NCBI GenBank assembly: GCA_032718475.1
Contig: JAUCBJ010006696.1
Span: 28,672-92,671 of the forward strand
Length of the DNA stretch: 64,000 nucleotides
Reading direction: 5' to 3'
From: Nemertoderma westbladi
Taxonomy: Eukaryota > Xenacoelomorpha > Nemertodermatida > Nemertodermatidae
The notes beneath the pieces are model-generated. The model worked only from the letters and a program-made list of their open reading frames with translations, did no database searches and was not told where the DNA came from. A program made the translations under genes and the position numbers. Position 1 is the first letter of the stretch, and each line of letters begins with the position of its first letter. Shown here in pieces: positions 44,197-57,815 of this stretch.

Positions 44197-44716
44197 TTGT
44201 TCTTGTGTCAAGCTTGGGGGAACCAATGAGACACCTCCAATGTTATATAGTGTCTGGTTGGAGATGTGTGCATTGTACTTGACACAGTGAACCCGGCGTA
44301 GCATTCTTGTGAATGTGCCATCCAGAGATTTGGTGTCCTCAGCAGTTAGAGCCCAGCATGTACTCCCATAGAGGAGTACTGGAACTACAGCTGCTCTTAA
44401 TAATCGGGCCTTACGTTTCCGATGAATTATATGTGACTATATATATACTATACTATATACTATATATATATGTTCCAAATCCTGGAAAGCCCATTCAAGG
44501 CTGCCCATGCCTTTCCCTTACGTATTCGAAGGTCCTCCCTCACCTGACTTCCGGATTCATGATCCCGGGTAACAGAAGTCGTCCACATGCTAGAGCATAC
44601 CATCCTTGGAGCTTATGCTCAGAGACTTGGCAGTCAGAGACTTGCTGTGGACTTTCAAAGTTAACTGTCAAAATTTTGGTCTTTTTGGAGTTAATAAAAA
44701 GACCAACACTAGAATA
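44197..44716 (-). mobile_element. LINE fragment (13969 family)
   Basis: Corresponds to about 14236-14706 of the intact LINE, covering part of the C-terminal domain and the end of the RT. A TA-rich microsatellite (about 44440-44472) interrupts it. Both ends are truncated. Confidence 0.9.
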
Positions 44717-44816
44717 GACATTCATGACATGTATATATTTAATGAATGAATTTCAAATATAAAATATTCAGAGTCACAATCTTATTTTTAGTTCAAATCT
44801 TAATTACCATTTTTAT

Positions 44817-46530
44817 GTAACTCGGTGTAACTAGTGCAACATGGTGTAACTAGTGTAACTTGGTGTAACTAGTGCAACATTGTGTAACATGGTGTAACTA
44901 GTGTAACATGGTGTAACTAGTGTAACATGGTGTAACTTGTGTAACATGGTGTAACTTGTGTAACATGGTGTAACTTGTGTAACATGGTGTAACTAGTGCA
45001 ACATGGCGTGGGTGTAACTAGTGTAACATGGTGTAACAAGTGTAGCATGGTGTACTAGTGTAACATGGTGTATCTAGTGTAACATGGTGTAACTAGTGTA
45101 ACATGGTGTAACTAGTGTAACACGGTGTAACTAGTGTAACATGGTGTAACTAGTGTAACATGATGTAACTAGTGTATCATTGTATAACTAGTGTAACATG
45201 GTGTAACTAGTGTAACATGGTGTAACTAGTGTAACATGGTGTCCACTAGTGTAACATGGTGTAACTAGTGTAAAATGGTGTAACTAGAGAAACATGGTGA
45301 AACTAGTGTAACATGATGTAACTAGTGTATCATTGTATAACTAGTGTAACATGGTGTAACTAGTGTAACATGGTGTAACTAGTGTAACATGGTGTCCACT
45401 AGTGTAACATGGTGTAGCATGGTGTAGCTATTGTAACATGGTGTAACTAGTGTAACATGGTGTAACTAGTGTAATATGGTTTAACTGTGGTGTATATGTA
45501 TGTATGTTTAAATATGGTGTAAATAATGTAACATGGTGTTACTAGTGTAACATGGTGCAACTAGTGTAACATGGTGTAACTAGTATAACGTGGTGTATCT
45601 AGTGTAACATGGTGTAATTAAAATTGTAACATGGTGTAAATAATGTAACATGGTGTTACTAGTGTAACATGGTGTGTGTAACATGGTGTAACTAGTGTAA
45701 CATGGTGTAACTAGTGTAATATGTTGTAACTAGTGTAACATGTTGTAACTAGTGTAACATGGTGTAACTAGTGTAATATGGTGTAACTAGTGTAACATGG
45801 TGTAACTAGTGTAACATGGTGTAACTAGTGTAACATGTTGTAACAAGTGTAACATGGTGTAACTGGTGTAACATGGTGTAACTAGTGTAACATGATGTAA
45901 CTAATGTATCATTGTGTAACTAGTGTAATATGGTGTAACTAGTGTAACATGTTGTAACTAGTGTAACATGGTGTAACTAGTGTAATATGGTGTAACTAGT
46001 GTAACATGGTGTAACAAGTGTAACGTGGTGTAACTAGTGTAACATGGTATAACTAGTGTAACATGGTGTAACTAGTGTAACATGGTGTAACTAGTGTAAT
46101 ATGGTGTAACTAGTGTAACATGGTGTAACTAGTGTAACATGGTGTAACTAGTGTAACATGTTGTAACAAGTGTAACATGGTGTAACTGGTGTAACATGTT
46201 GTAACTAGTGTAACATGGTGTAACTAGTGTAATATGGTGTAACTAGTGTAACATGGTGTAACTAGTGTAACATGGTGTAACTAGTGTAACATGTTGTAAC
46301 AAGTGTAACATGGTGTAACTGGTGTAACATGGTGTAACTAGTGTAACATGATGTAACTAATGTATCATTGTGTAACTAGTGTAATATGGTGTAACTAGTG
46401 TAACATGTTGTAACTAGTGTAACATGGTGTAACTAGTGTAATATGGTGTAACTAGTGTAACATGGTGTAACAAGTGTAACGTGGTGTAACTAGTGTAACA
46501 TGGTGTAATTAGTGTAACATGATGTAACTG
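44817..46530 (+). repeat. 1.7-kb satellite, 19-bp unit
   Basis: About 90 tandem copies of GTGTAACTAGTGTAACATG. The unit is two related half-units, GTGTAACTA (9 bp) and GTGTAACATG (10 bp), and carries the palindrome ACTAGT. Higher-order repetition is visible: blocks of several hundred bases from about 45720 recur near 45950 and 46200 with the same variant order. Stops in every frame rule out coding use. Confidence 0.95.
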
Positions 46531-48332
46531 TTTTCTTTACATAATAAATTACCGCTTCGTTCACTTTGTTCTATTTGCCATTCCAATCTTACAAAGAATG
46601 TATCGTGCAAAAAGGACAAAATGCTTTAAACCCATGTTAAATAAAAATTGATAAAATTTCAATACTTCCCCTCAATCTGGTATCAAAAAATAATTATTTC
46701 CTGAAAAAATCACCTTCATGCTGCAATTTCTGCAAAAATTAAACACAAAAATTTTATCGATTTAATTTTTTCGAAATGCCATTTTCGCACTTTGGCTGAT
46801 TTGCCTTATCACCGACGTACTGTACAGTAACTATACAGTAGATTTTGGGTTGTATTTTATAACTTTAAGGCTTTTATAACTTTGGGTAACTGCTACGCCT
46901 ACACACCTACTCCTACTTGTTGGCAGGTTAGTAAAGAAGCAGGTTACAGAGGAAGGTTGAAACAAACCAAAACAATAAACGAGAGTTAGGAATATTGTGG
47001 AAAATCAAATTTAATTGAGAATCAACAGCGAGAATCAGACAGATGTATAGGCCTACACTTACTTAGGGTACGCGTATGTGTAGGTGTAGCGTTACCCCCT
47101 TCTATATTTATGTTGTACTACTAATACGGCATCTACATTATAACGACTAATATTCGAAAACTCCATACGAAATCATCGAAAACCAAAATTCAATTTCTCT
47201 CTTTAATAACTTTGGTAATAACTTTTGCTGGAACAATTAATAGGAGTGAAGTATACCAGACTCTCTGCTGTTATATTTCACTTTGCAGTTTACGCTATGT
47301 TAAGAAAAAGGCCTACTAAGTTTTCAGTAAAAACGCATCGTGAATTAATCTGAACTATTATCGGAAAGTATCGGAAATCGCAACGCATAGCGGTGATACT
47401 TTATAAATAAATTATCTCCAATTTGAAACTTGAAATTATATAATAATTAATAATTAGGCAGCTGTGATGTATTATCTGAAATAAATTATAAAATATATTT
47501 AAATTAAATTTGTTTTTTATAATTATTATGGGAAGTGAATCGTGCGTAATTCATTCCATTGCCAGTAATGCCATCTACCGGTTAGATGAGTAATTGCACA
47601 TCTAGTTTGGCTACGCTTGTGGAGCATTTAATTGCTATTGGATATTTGTGTTGTTACTAACCATTCCTATTCGCCAAAGTTTTCTACCGATTGAGCCAGT
47701 ATTATGATTTGGACGTTATTTTATGGTCTCATAATTCCATTTAAATCCTTTCAAAACAAAAGACTAAAATCGTACAAGCTGTTTGCACTTATTATGCAGT
47801 TGTGAGTATCATTGGGTAGAGAATGTTTATTTTATATTGTTTGCCTTTTAATTAATTTTAAATTAATTATTATATTGGCGAAATATCAAGACTATTAGCT
47901 TTATGGAATCAGTTCTCCCTTAAATTTTATAATAATATTCAGCTTTAAAGTCTTCTACATAATATATAGTATTTTATTAAAATTAAATTTATAATTAATG
48001 TATAGCCTAATTATCGAAGTAAAATTGTAGGCCTTAATAAATTGGCATCCCTAAACTCACAAAATTTAATGTACTACATTTACACTCATTTTATTCAAAT
48101 TCCACCTGTAATTCGACCATAAAAATTTCTTACGAATATATTTATTTTAGTAATTATACATTAATAATAGTAATAATAATAATATGTTTTATAAAATAAT
48201 TATGTGTAAATGTTGGCGGGGTGAGTAGAGTAGGGAGGTGCGAACATAAAATTGAAGTGTACACAGTAATATGTGGAATGGCCCATGTGAAGTCAGTCTT
48301 TCTGCTGTTGTATTTCACTTCGCTATACACCC
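46531..48332. other. Intergenic DNA after the satellite
   Basis: No exon is recognised. 46928-46985 carries GCAGGTTACAGAGGAAGG and AACCAAAACAATAAACGA, the core of the poly-G MITE family at 9515. Confidence 0.5.
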
Positions 48333-48535
48333 CATGTGAAGAATACCAGATTTTCACTAAAACCCAGGTTAATCTAACCAAAACAATAAACGAATTAGTA
48401 TATGTACAGGTTATATGCAATAAATAAGCACTATAAAATCTATATAAGGAGAAATTAAAAGATATACAAATTCCTCATATACAAATTTTTAATCAAATTC
48501 CCACCAAAAAATGAAATCCTGGTATTCTTCACATG
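48333..48535. mobile_element. 203-bp MITE with 17-bp perfect TIRs
   Basis: Ends are CATGTGAAGAATACCAG (48333-48349) and its exact reverse complement (48519-48535). The interior contains AACCAAAACAATAAACGA and TTAGTATATGTACAGGTTAT and no ORF. A truncated relative is at 10285-10425. Confidence 0.75.
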
Positions 48536-48784
48536 AGCGAGTTGTATTAACGGAGTCGGCATTTTTTGTGCCGGTTAAGTCCCGTTCCATGGTTATTCCA
48601 TGATTTTATTTTCTAACCATGCATAGTAAACCTATTTCTTTATAACATTTTCACTTTATACTAGAATTAATAATTCGTGTTTCAATAAGATTCGTTTAGA
48701 TAGGCGGGATAAATTGTCCTTGGCTAATGACAATATGGACTAGTTTTATAATTATATAGGTCTAAACTCTCCTGGCAAAAAGCA

Positions 48785-48970
48785 AAACGCGGGTTAGCTC
48801 CAGTTGGGTGAGCGCGGGTTTACAATCTATTGGAAGTCGACACGGCTCGAACCTGTGCGATACAGTACTGTTTCAGTAACGCGATGAAATTGTTTTTTCC
48901 AATCGTTCCCTGGCTCATTGAGTTGCCTGTAGCAGCGGTTCGAACCCAGACTATTCTTTACATTTTCCCA
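48785..48970 (+). repeat. tRNA-derived SINE candidate
   Basis: GTTAGCTCCAGTTGGGTGAG resembles a tRNA A box and D arm (GCTC pairs with GAGC), and CACGGCTCGAACCTGTG resembles a T arm with B box. A second B-box-like GGTTCGAACCC lies at about 48946. The anticodon and acceptor stems are not intact, so this is a relic or SINE head and not a working tRNA. Confidence 0.4.
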
Positions 48971-49399
48971 CTATTGAGTACACTATGTACAAATCAACAC
49001 GTGTTACAACTCTTAATCATAATTTTCATTACCCTCATTTCTGCCATTAAACCACCCGACAGTATAATTATAGAACAGATGGCATACTAATAAAATATTT
49101 GTTGCACCACTTCCTGTTTCCAGTTTTAGAAGTAAAAAAAACTTTATTATATTTTAGAAATGAAGGAAATGAAAATTGGAAATTTGTGAAGTGAGAATGG
49201 TGCTTATAATCAAATTTTCAATTACAAATTAATAATATTTAGAACATTACCATTAAATGTTCTTACATGTGCTGTATATTTATTACTTCATTGCATTTAA
49301 TTTCAGTAACTTTAAAGTAAATATAGATATTACTTGTAAGCATTCTCTAAATTAATACCGTGATGAGAAATGAACTGAATAGTTTGATATAGAGTTTAT

Positions 49400-52300
49400 A
49401 TGTGGTACGCTACTATGAACTACCCGATATTGGTGCTACTAGTTGCTGTATATTATGCAGTGCTGCAAGGTGAGGCTGTGGTACATCTCAATGTGGAGGA
49501 GGAACAACCGGCTGGGACTCAAGTTGGGGAAATTCCAATCCAGTCAGGATTTACTTACAGATTCAATGAAGAATCCGAATACTTTTCCATCAACCCTCAA
49601 ACCGGTAAGATTCGCACAAAACGAGTAATCGACAGAGAAACACTAACTCAGGATCGCTTTCATCCAGTTGTATTGTCTAGTGAGCCCGTATCTGTCACCG
49701 AGGTCACAATCACGTGTATCGATATCAATGACAATGCACCTGTATTCAGATCTCCAACCAAATCATTGAGCATAACAGAGAGTTCAAAGGCTGGTACTTC
49801 AGTTATCTTGTTGACAGCAACTGACGCAGACACACCGGAATTCGGTGTGACTAGCAATTACGTCATCATAGATGGAAACGAAGACAATAAATTTGAACTT
49901 ATTGTGCTAACAACAAGCAATGACGAAGCCTATCTATATCTTAATGTTACTGAGAACTTAGATAGGGAGACTCAATCTAGTTACTCACTTAATGTGTCGG
50001 TCACTGACCGCGGCTTACCTCCACTGTATGGATACTTAGGTGTTGAAGTAAAGGTCAAAGACTCCAATGACAATCCCCCAATATTCGACCAGAGTGACTA
50101 CAATGTGACAGTGAGCGAAACTGTTTCTATGGGAATGGTTGTAGCTGTAGTGCGTGCTACTGATAAGGATGAAGGCGCAAACGCAGCCATTTCCTACCAG
50201 TTAATGGATACCCAACAGGGTGTATTTGCTGTAGATTCAGAGACCGGAGAAGTGTCTACTCAAGCTTCCTTGGTTAGCGGGTCTATGACATACACACTGA
50301 AGGTTCGCGCGTACGATAGTGGTAACCCACAACAAAGTGGACGCGCGTTTATTCATATCGATGTCAAAGATGAGAATGATAATGCCCCTGTTATTGTCTT
50401 TAACAACATCAACTCGACAACCAATGGCAATGCAGTGATAAAAGAAGGCGTCACCCACAATCACATCGTCTCTATAGTGTCAGTTACTGATAGAGATCTC
50501 GGTGCTAATGGTGACACTCGTTTATCTCTTGTTTCTGGTAATGAACTTGGGCATTTTTCCCTAAATTTTGAACAATTTTTTACAGCTTTGCGTGTTGAAG
50601 GAAATGGACTCATTGACAGGGAGATATTACCTGTTTATAACCTTACATTTGTTGCCGAAGACTTTGGAGTTCCCCCAAAGATGACAGAAAAGTTCCTCCT
50701 TATCTATGTGGCTGACGTCAATGACCACAAACCAGTTTTCCAAAAAGAACTCTATAAGACTGCAATATCCGAATTATTACCCGTCCATTCGTATGTGATA
50801 TCAGTAACAGCCATGGATGAGGATCAGGGGGACAATGCTCGTGTTGTTTACTCCCTTGTCAGTGGCAATGAATTTGAATGGTTCCATCTCAATAAAGACA
50901 CGGGTCTCATAACCTTAAAGAATCCGGTTGACAGAGAAATTCAATCCGCTGTAATTCTAGAAGTAGCTGCTGATGACAAGGGTCCCATCAGTAATGATGA
51001 TGGTCGTTCTAAAGCCCACATTGAAATACAAATTCAAGATGAAAATGATGAGGTGCCTGTCTTTTTGACTAGCCCTTATAGTTTTGATGTGTCTGAAGCT
51101 AGGGAAGTAGGGAGTAGTATTGGCACTGTAATGGCGGATGATGGGGACGATGGACTTAATGGAACCATCCAATATATCCTGGACTCAATCACAACATCAG
51201 ATTTTCCTTACACGTTTGTCATTGATGATACTGGGATGATATCCTTAAATGAAGGTTTAGATAGGGAGTACCGCGACCAATACAGTTTTTTTGTAATAGC
51301 TAAAGACATGGGAGAAAGTGTGTCCCAAAGTAGCCAAGTAGATGTTACTATCAAAGTCATAGACATCAATGATAATGCACCAACATTTTACCCAACTGAA
51401 TATTTTATGCAAGTTGATGACAAAACTGTAAAGGATTCCCACATTGGATATGTGTATGCAAGTGACCCTGATGATGGGTTGAATGGGTTGCTCAGTTATA
51501 CACTTCAACAAGCAAATTCTCAATTCTACATGGAACAGCTCACCGGTAGCCTAATGACAAAAGACTTACTCGACAAAGACAACTTCGATCCTCAGGAAAT
51601 TAAGGTATATGCTAGTGATGGCCATGGACGAACTTCGCCGACACCTGCTACCATACATTTAACTATGAAAACGGATGCAACAGATATACGTTTTCAATAT
51701 TTCGATTACCAATTTGTGATATTTGAAAACGTGCCTCTTCACTCAGTGGTGGGTCATGTTTTGGCAGAAAAATCCCATGCCATAGTAAAGGAATATGAAA
51801 TCATAAATGGTGACTCTCATCATGTGTTCGACATCAGTGATACTGGTGTTATTTCCACAGTTGGTGCCATAGATCGTGAGGTAGAAGAAGAGTATTCTTT
51901 ACAAATTGTAGCTAAGGATGGACAATCACATGCGGTTTGTTCGACAAAAATATTTATCAGGGACCAAAATGATAATCCACCTAGTTTCTCACAGACAATC
52001 GCGATAGTTAATATTTTTGAAAACACTGAACTTAAAGCTGAAGTTATCACTGTCCAAGCAAATGATATAGACTCTGGCAATAATTCGGACATTCTATATT
52101 ATCTGAAAACTAACCCATTCAATATGTTTTATATTAATGAACTCACAGGGAGAATAGGCCTCAATTCTATACCACCCCATGGTCAAGGCATACCTGACAT
52201 TGTCACTGAAATAGAAGCCAGAGATCTGGGGAATCCTTCCCTCACAAGTACCATTAACATTCAGGTTGCCATCATTGACAGTAATAACAATGCCCCTGTG

Positions 52301-54484
52301 TTTCCTCAGACCTCATATATGTTTCGTATATTTGAGAGCACTCCTGTTAATACTATAATTGGCAACGTTTTGGCTACAGACAGAGATAAAGGTGAGAATG
52401 GAGATATCGCATACAGTATAATCAGTGGCAACACAGGGGATTCTTTTGGCGTTTTTCCCGACGGTCTGGTGTATGTTAAAAACCAGCTTGACAGGGAAAC
52501 TATACCAGATTATTCGCTTGAAATGCAAGCAACAGATGGTGGAAAAAATGCCATGTTCTCTAGGTCAACTATAATTATTATAATAAGTGATGACAATGAT
52601 AACAGACCTAAATTCTCTTCATCCTCATACGAATTTCAAATCGAAGAACATCTTCCCCCTAATCAACAAGTCGGACAGCTGACAGCAACTGATTCTGATT
52701 ATGGTCTAAATTCCGAAATATTATATTCATTGTCTACCATGCAAAACGAATTCGCAATCGATAGTCATTCAGGTATGATTTACACTTTGAAATCTTTTGA
52801 CCGAGAAAAATTAGTAAAAGATAGTGGACGAGGTTACTATGAGATTCAATCTGCTGCTAGTGATCGTGGCCAGTGGCCTTTGAGCACAGAAACCAATGTA
52901 AAAGTTTATATCACAGACGTAAATGATTTTAAGCCGCAGTTTTCTAGTCAAATTTATTCTGTTTCGATAAAAGAAAATATTGCTAGTGAAACGGAAATTA
53001 CACGGGTTATTGTGCATGATCCCGATGATGGTGTTAACAGTTTGATACAACGGGAGATTTTGTTAGGTAATGTCGATACTGCATTTGCTATAGATCCTGG
53101 TAGCGGAAAGATTCGTGTTATTGGTAATATTGACCGTGAATATATCGATACCTACAGACTTACTATCGAAGCAACAGACAATGGTACCCCAAAGTTAACG
53201 TCTCATTCAGTTGTTGAAGTGATTGTCCTGGATGAGAATGATAATAACCCCATGTTTGCGCCTACCGCTCAATCTGCTGAAGTGTCTGAAAGTCTCAAAG
53301 TCGGGTCTCTCATCACTACCGTGACCGCAACGGATCAGGATATAAACAACAACGGGCTACTTAGTTACATTATAACCAAGGGCGATGATGAGGGTACCTT
53401 CTTCCTTGACCCTAGTAATGGGAACCTATATCTCGCTACACCTCTCGATTATGAAATGAAGAAGCTCTATAACATTGAGATCACTGCCCGAGATGCTGGA
53501 GTTACTATCTTAGAAGATCTGAACAATTTTACTGTTTATGTGATGGATGACAATGATAACTATCCTGTATTTACCTTCAGTGATACAGTGAAAACTATTC
53601 CAGAAGATATTGCCATTGGCTCCTATGTTATAAACGTTACCGCGACTGATAGAGACAGTGGAGCAAATGGTGAGGTTCATTATAAAATAAGGGAACAAAT
53701 TCCAGGAAGAGGTGACTTCAGAATCGACGAGATCTCAGGAGTTATATCTGTCAATCATACTCTCGATAGAGAAACTGCATCCATGTATGAGTTGGTTGTC
53801 ACTGCCACAGATTCACCTCAGTCCGGAGTCTCCTTAACTGCAGTCCGAGTAATAACAGTGCTGGTCGAGGATGTGAATGATAATGCTCCAGAGTTTGTGT
53901 CACCCTCCGCAGGGGTCATTGATCGCCAGGTCAATGAACCCATCATGAAAATCGTCGCCGAGGATGCTGATGCGGGGTCGGACACCGGAATCGATTACGT
54001 TATCCGAGACGGCGACAACAACTTGTTCCGTCTGCAGAGCCGCTCGGGCGTGCTGTCGCTGAAACGCCAACCTACTGAGGTTAAGTATGTACTGAGTGTG
54101 CGAGCCACGGACCACGGTGCTAATCCCCGATCTTCTGTGCAAGATCTCGATATAATAGTTCGGGGAACTGGCGGACCTCGCGGGCTGCACTTCGTTAAGG
54201 AGCGATACGAAGGCAGTGTTGATGAGAATGTTAAGGATGTCGTTGTAGTCAGGGTTGAGGCCGACTATGACACCGGTAGCGACCTTCAGGGTCTCGAGTT
54301 CTATATCATTGGTAGTGGTCGGGGCGAAATATTGCACGCCAATCACTTTATCGTGGATAAATTCTCTGGGACGATTTCGACCAATAGGAAGTTAGATTGG
54401 GAAGATAATCCTGTGACCCAATACGAGATAACTGTGTTGGTTATGGACCCTTTGGCAGAGACACCCATCACTGCTGAAACCAAG
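49400..54484 (+). CDS. Giant cadherin (FAT/dachsous type), first coding exon
   Basis: A single open exon of 1695 codons. A signal peptide (about residues 1-25, hydrophobic core PILVLLVAVYYAVL) is followed directly by cadherin repeats. About 15 repeats are complete, marked by calcium-binding linkers such as DINDNAP, DSNDNPP, DENDNAP, DVNDHKP and DVNDNAP; two linkers are degenerate (near KTDATDI and RGTGGPR). The sixteenth repeat is cut at the GTGAGT donor (54485), phase 0, after ITAETK. The protein would be a calcium-dependent adhesion receptor on the cell surface. The long array from the N-terminus and the huge exon fit FAT, FAT-like or dachsous families, but the diagnostic tail is outside the window. 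A second Met at 49415 could also start it. Confidence 0.92.
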
Positions 54485-57002
54485 GTGAGTTTATATAATG
54501 GTTATATATCCATATATTATTATTAATTTGTGGATGTGGGGCGAACATACCATACCACAATGACAAACTGCAAAACCATAAAAATGTTGACGTAGTCGGT
54601 TTGTCAATGTCGGTCCCTACAGCCCTCTGTCTGATTTTCCGTCCGTTTATCGATCGTTCTAATTTCACAAATATTCCCATTAATTTACATTCATACAGTT
54701 AAACCGCCTCGCCTACGCGTAAATTTTGATAAAAATAATCTCACCTTCAATGTGAAATTAACAATTAAGGGAGGAACAGACAATCAATCTGAAGTCAATA
54801 GGACAGGTTACAGTTTTACTTTAGAGAGGTTATTGGCTCTACTTTCCCCTGCGGAGAGATGAATTTGACTGATCATCTTTATACTTATGAGCTCGTTGCT
54901 AATATCTAATTTAATGATATTTTGATGTCATTTAAATACACCTACAAAAATAAATGTCATTGTTGTGTCGTGATCCAACTATAGATCTACTTAGTAGCTA
55001 ATAGTTGTGCTACCGGTACGTCGTCACGAATGTATAAGGAGGAAATCCTGATGACGAAGATTTCGTGGAAACTTTAATTTACACCCGCTGCGTCATGCAA
55101 CACAAACATTCGTTACTCATTCATATTTTTCTCACTTATTTGTAATTTTAATCGGAATCTCCAATATAGCGTAATAAAGCAGGTCACATTTAATCCTGCC
55201 CCTAAAAGGCAATATAACATAAGCGTAATAATTGTTCCTGATAATATCCAATTATATGTTATGAATTGGAATTAAGTTCTAATACTTGGCCTGGGATGTA
55301 CAATTAGCGAGAAAACGCATATCGACCACCAATGTACCTACCTATATTGTACAAAAGGGCATTAGCTTGCATAATAGAGTGTTCAATATATATTTGGCAG
55401 GTTTTACTTTAGGAAATAGTGATGGACAAAAGTGAGAATGTGATGAGAGTTATATTGTTCATTGTTCCGTAATGCTAATGTCTCATAGTTATTTACTTTA
55501 AACTATACTCGGATGTTTTCACCAATAAGGCGCCCTTGGCCTCTTGGTTGAGCCCTATTGTTGGCCGATTCCTTTCACGGTGGGATCATCTCTCATCCAC
55601 CGTAGCGCCCCCCTGGGGTCGTCTCCAACTAATAGTCGTCAATCGTTGGCAAGCCAACAGGCAGACTCTAATAGCCCGAAATCGGACCCCATTATCATTG
55701 TATTGAACACCCTTATGAGTACGTATCAATGCATTTTACTGCGTGCGCATGTGCTACATGTCCGCATACTTCTGCATTAGGACCCCTTGTCGTTCACAAA
55801 GGAATTTTGATAGTCAGGTTTATTATAGCTCGTGTTACAAATTGACAGTTTCTGCCAGTATTACACTTCGAAGGCGATATTACAGTATTAATGACCATGA
55901 CCATGTCGTATATGTCATAGACTTTATACTTATATTTAATTATCTTCTTTCTAGCAAATCATATTGGGTATTTAGCGTTTTGAGCATTGACGTTTATCAT
56001 TTTGGAATATAAATATATTATTGATGTACCGCAATGGTTCAGTTAAGTCTTGCATTACCACTAGGATATAAGTGAACCGTTACTGTAACGACGATGTAAC
56101 AGCATCCGGTTACATGAAAATGTTACTCAGCCCATCGCGAATATAATTAAAGTGAATATAGCGAATACCACAGTGAATATAATTTAGCATCAAAATCATA
56201 CTTGTAACTAGACCCACCCCACTTACTGTAAGCGGAATAGATGGGAAAGAAGCTAGAGAAAATGAGATAGGCGTAGCCCACACTTGTATTTTCTCCCTCA
56301 AAACATCGCGCGCACAATCGTTGGCCCTTAAAGAAACTTTTACAATTTTTTGGTAGCGTGTCTCCTTAAATGGTCTGGCCGCCTGGAGATGAAAACTCTA
56401 TACAGTTACACTGTACACTGTACAGTTGGTCCTTATCAGTTATTGAGGCGACACCAAATTTTGTTATAGAGCCTCGGCGTAGTTAGAGGGGTTGGTTGGG
56501 TCCGGGCAACAGTTCTACCAGAACGTGTGATCATAAACACATAGTCGGCATACTGCAGAGTCGCGCGCATAGACGGACCAATTAATTAGCCATGAGGCGA
56601 CTGCCAGATATATTCTAATCACAATGGGATCAGTGGACCGTATCGCTACTTTTTTCTTCTTTTAAGTATTATTCTCCATCTAATTGCTATAATATTATCC
56701 TATGATTTGGATGCCATGGCCAATTACAGTATATATGATTAAAAACCTGTTGTCGGAAATAATGGACTTGGATTTTTAAAATGTAATGGATTAGTGGTGG
56801 TAAAATTATATAACTTATAATATACTCGATTTTTTAAAAAAAAGTAGCACTGTTGTATTTGACGCTGTTTGTGTCTGTACGGCACCTGTAACGACCTATC
56901 TTGTGCTGTCTTGATCTGGGATGAATGTCTTACTGTTAGGCCTACATCAGCGTGACAGTAGAATACGATACAACAACAAAACTACTAAGGTCGGCTGGCG
57001 AG
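54485..57002. other. Cadherin intron 1, first part
   Basis: No exon or element is recognised. The stretch is AT-rich with ordinary low complexity. Confidence 0.5.
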
Positions 57003-57265
57003 ACAGGGGGGGGGGGGGGGTGGACTTGACGCAAATCTCATCTCGGAGAATTGATTTCTCTTCTAAATGTTAAATTACCAAACAATTAAGGGATAGGAGC
57101 AGTTTACAGTGGCACGTTATTTTAACCAAAACAATAAACGAAAGTCAATAGAACATGTTGCAGTTTTAAGTTTTGAGTGTAATCAGTTGTTATTTGCTCC
57201 GAATTTCATTTTTCTCTGGAGATAGAGGGATGAAATTTTATTGCGTAGAAAGTCTCCTCCCCAAT
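57003..57265. mobile_element. Poly-G MITE copy (9515 family)
   Basis: Starts GAGACAGG with a long G run and GGACTTGACGCAAAT, and ends near ATTGCGTAGAAAGTCTCC. The interior holds AGGAGCAGTTTACAG and AACCAAAACAATAAACGA. More diverged than the copy at 9515. Confidence 0.65.
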
Positions 57266-57628
57266 CTGCAGCTGACATGAAACATGACAAACGCCGAGCT
57301 TTATGGTACAACCACCTGAATCAAATGCTGGAGAAATAAAGACTACAGTAGGTCAAACCAGATCTAGTGTTCATGAACCAGCTCAAGGTAGCCTTTCCAT
57401 TGCACGTCGGTTATGACATATAATATGATTAATTCCTTTATAATTGATCTGGAATTTAACCCCTTTATAATAAATAAGAGAGAATTTCAATCTAATCGAT
57501 ATATTTCTGCCACCAGGCAGGGCTATCATCAGGGTCGTAAATACAGAAATAATAACACATTTTACTATATTACTAAGGAAACAGTACCTAAATGCGGGAC
57601 AGTGACTGTACCGCATTTAGGTACCAAT

Positions 57629-57815
57629 GCCTTATAGTGTCTGGTTGGAGATGTGTGCAGTGCATTGTACTTGACACAATGAACCCGGCGTAGCATTCTT
57701 GTGAATGTGCCATCCAGAGATTTGGTGTGCTCAGCAGTTATAGCCCAGCATGGACTCCGATATAGGAGTACTAGTTATACTGCTGCTCTAACATTAAGTT
57801 TCCGATGTTAAGTGT
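57629..57815 (-). mobile_element. LINE fragment (13969 family)
   Basis: Matches about 14282-14466 of the intact LINE with small indels. Directly before it is a hairpin with 14-bp perfect arms (57584-57597 and 57611-57624, GTACCTAAATGCGG). Confidence 0.85.

Noticed and set aside
44817-46530. CRISPR-like array
   Set aside because: Units are contiguous and all alike, with no unique spacers. The host is clearly an animal, and this is satellite DNA.
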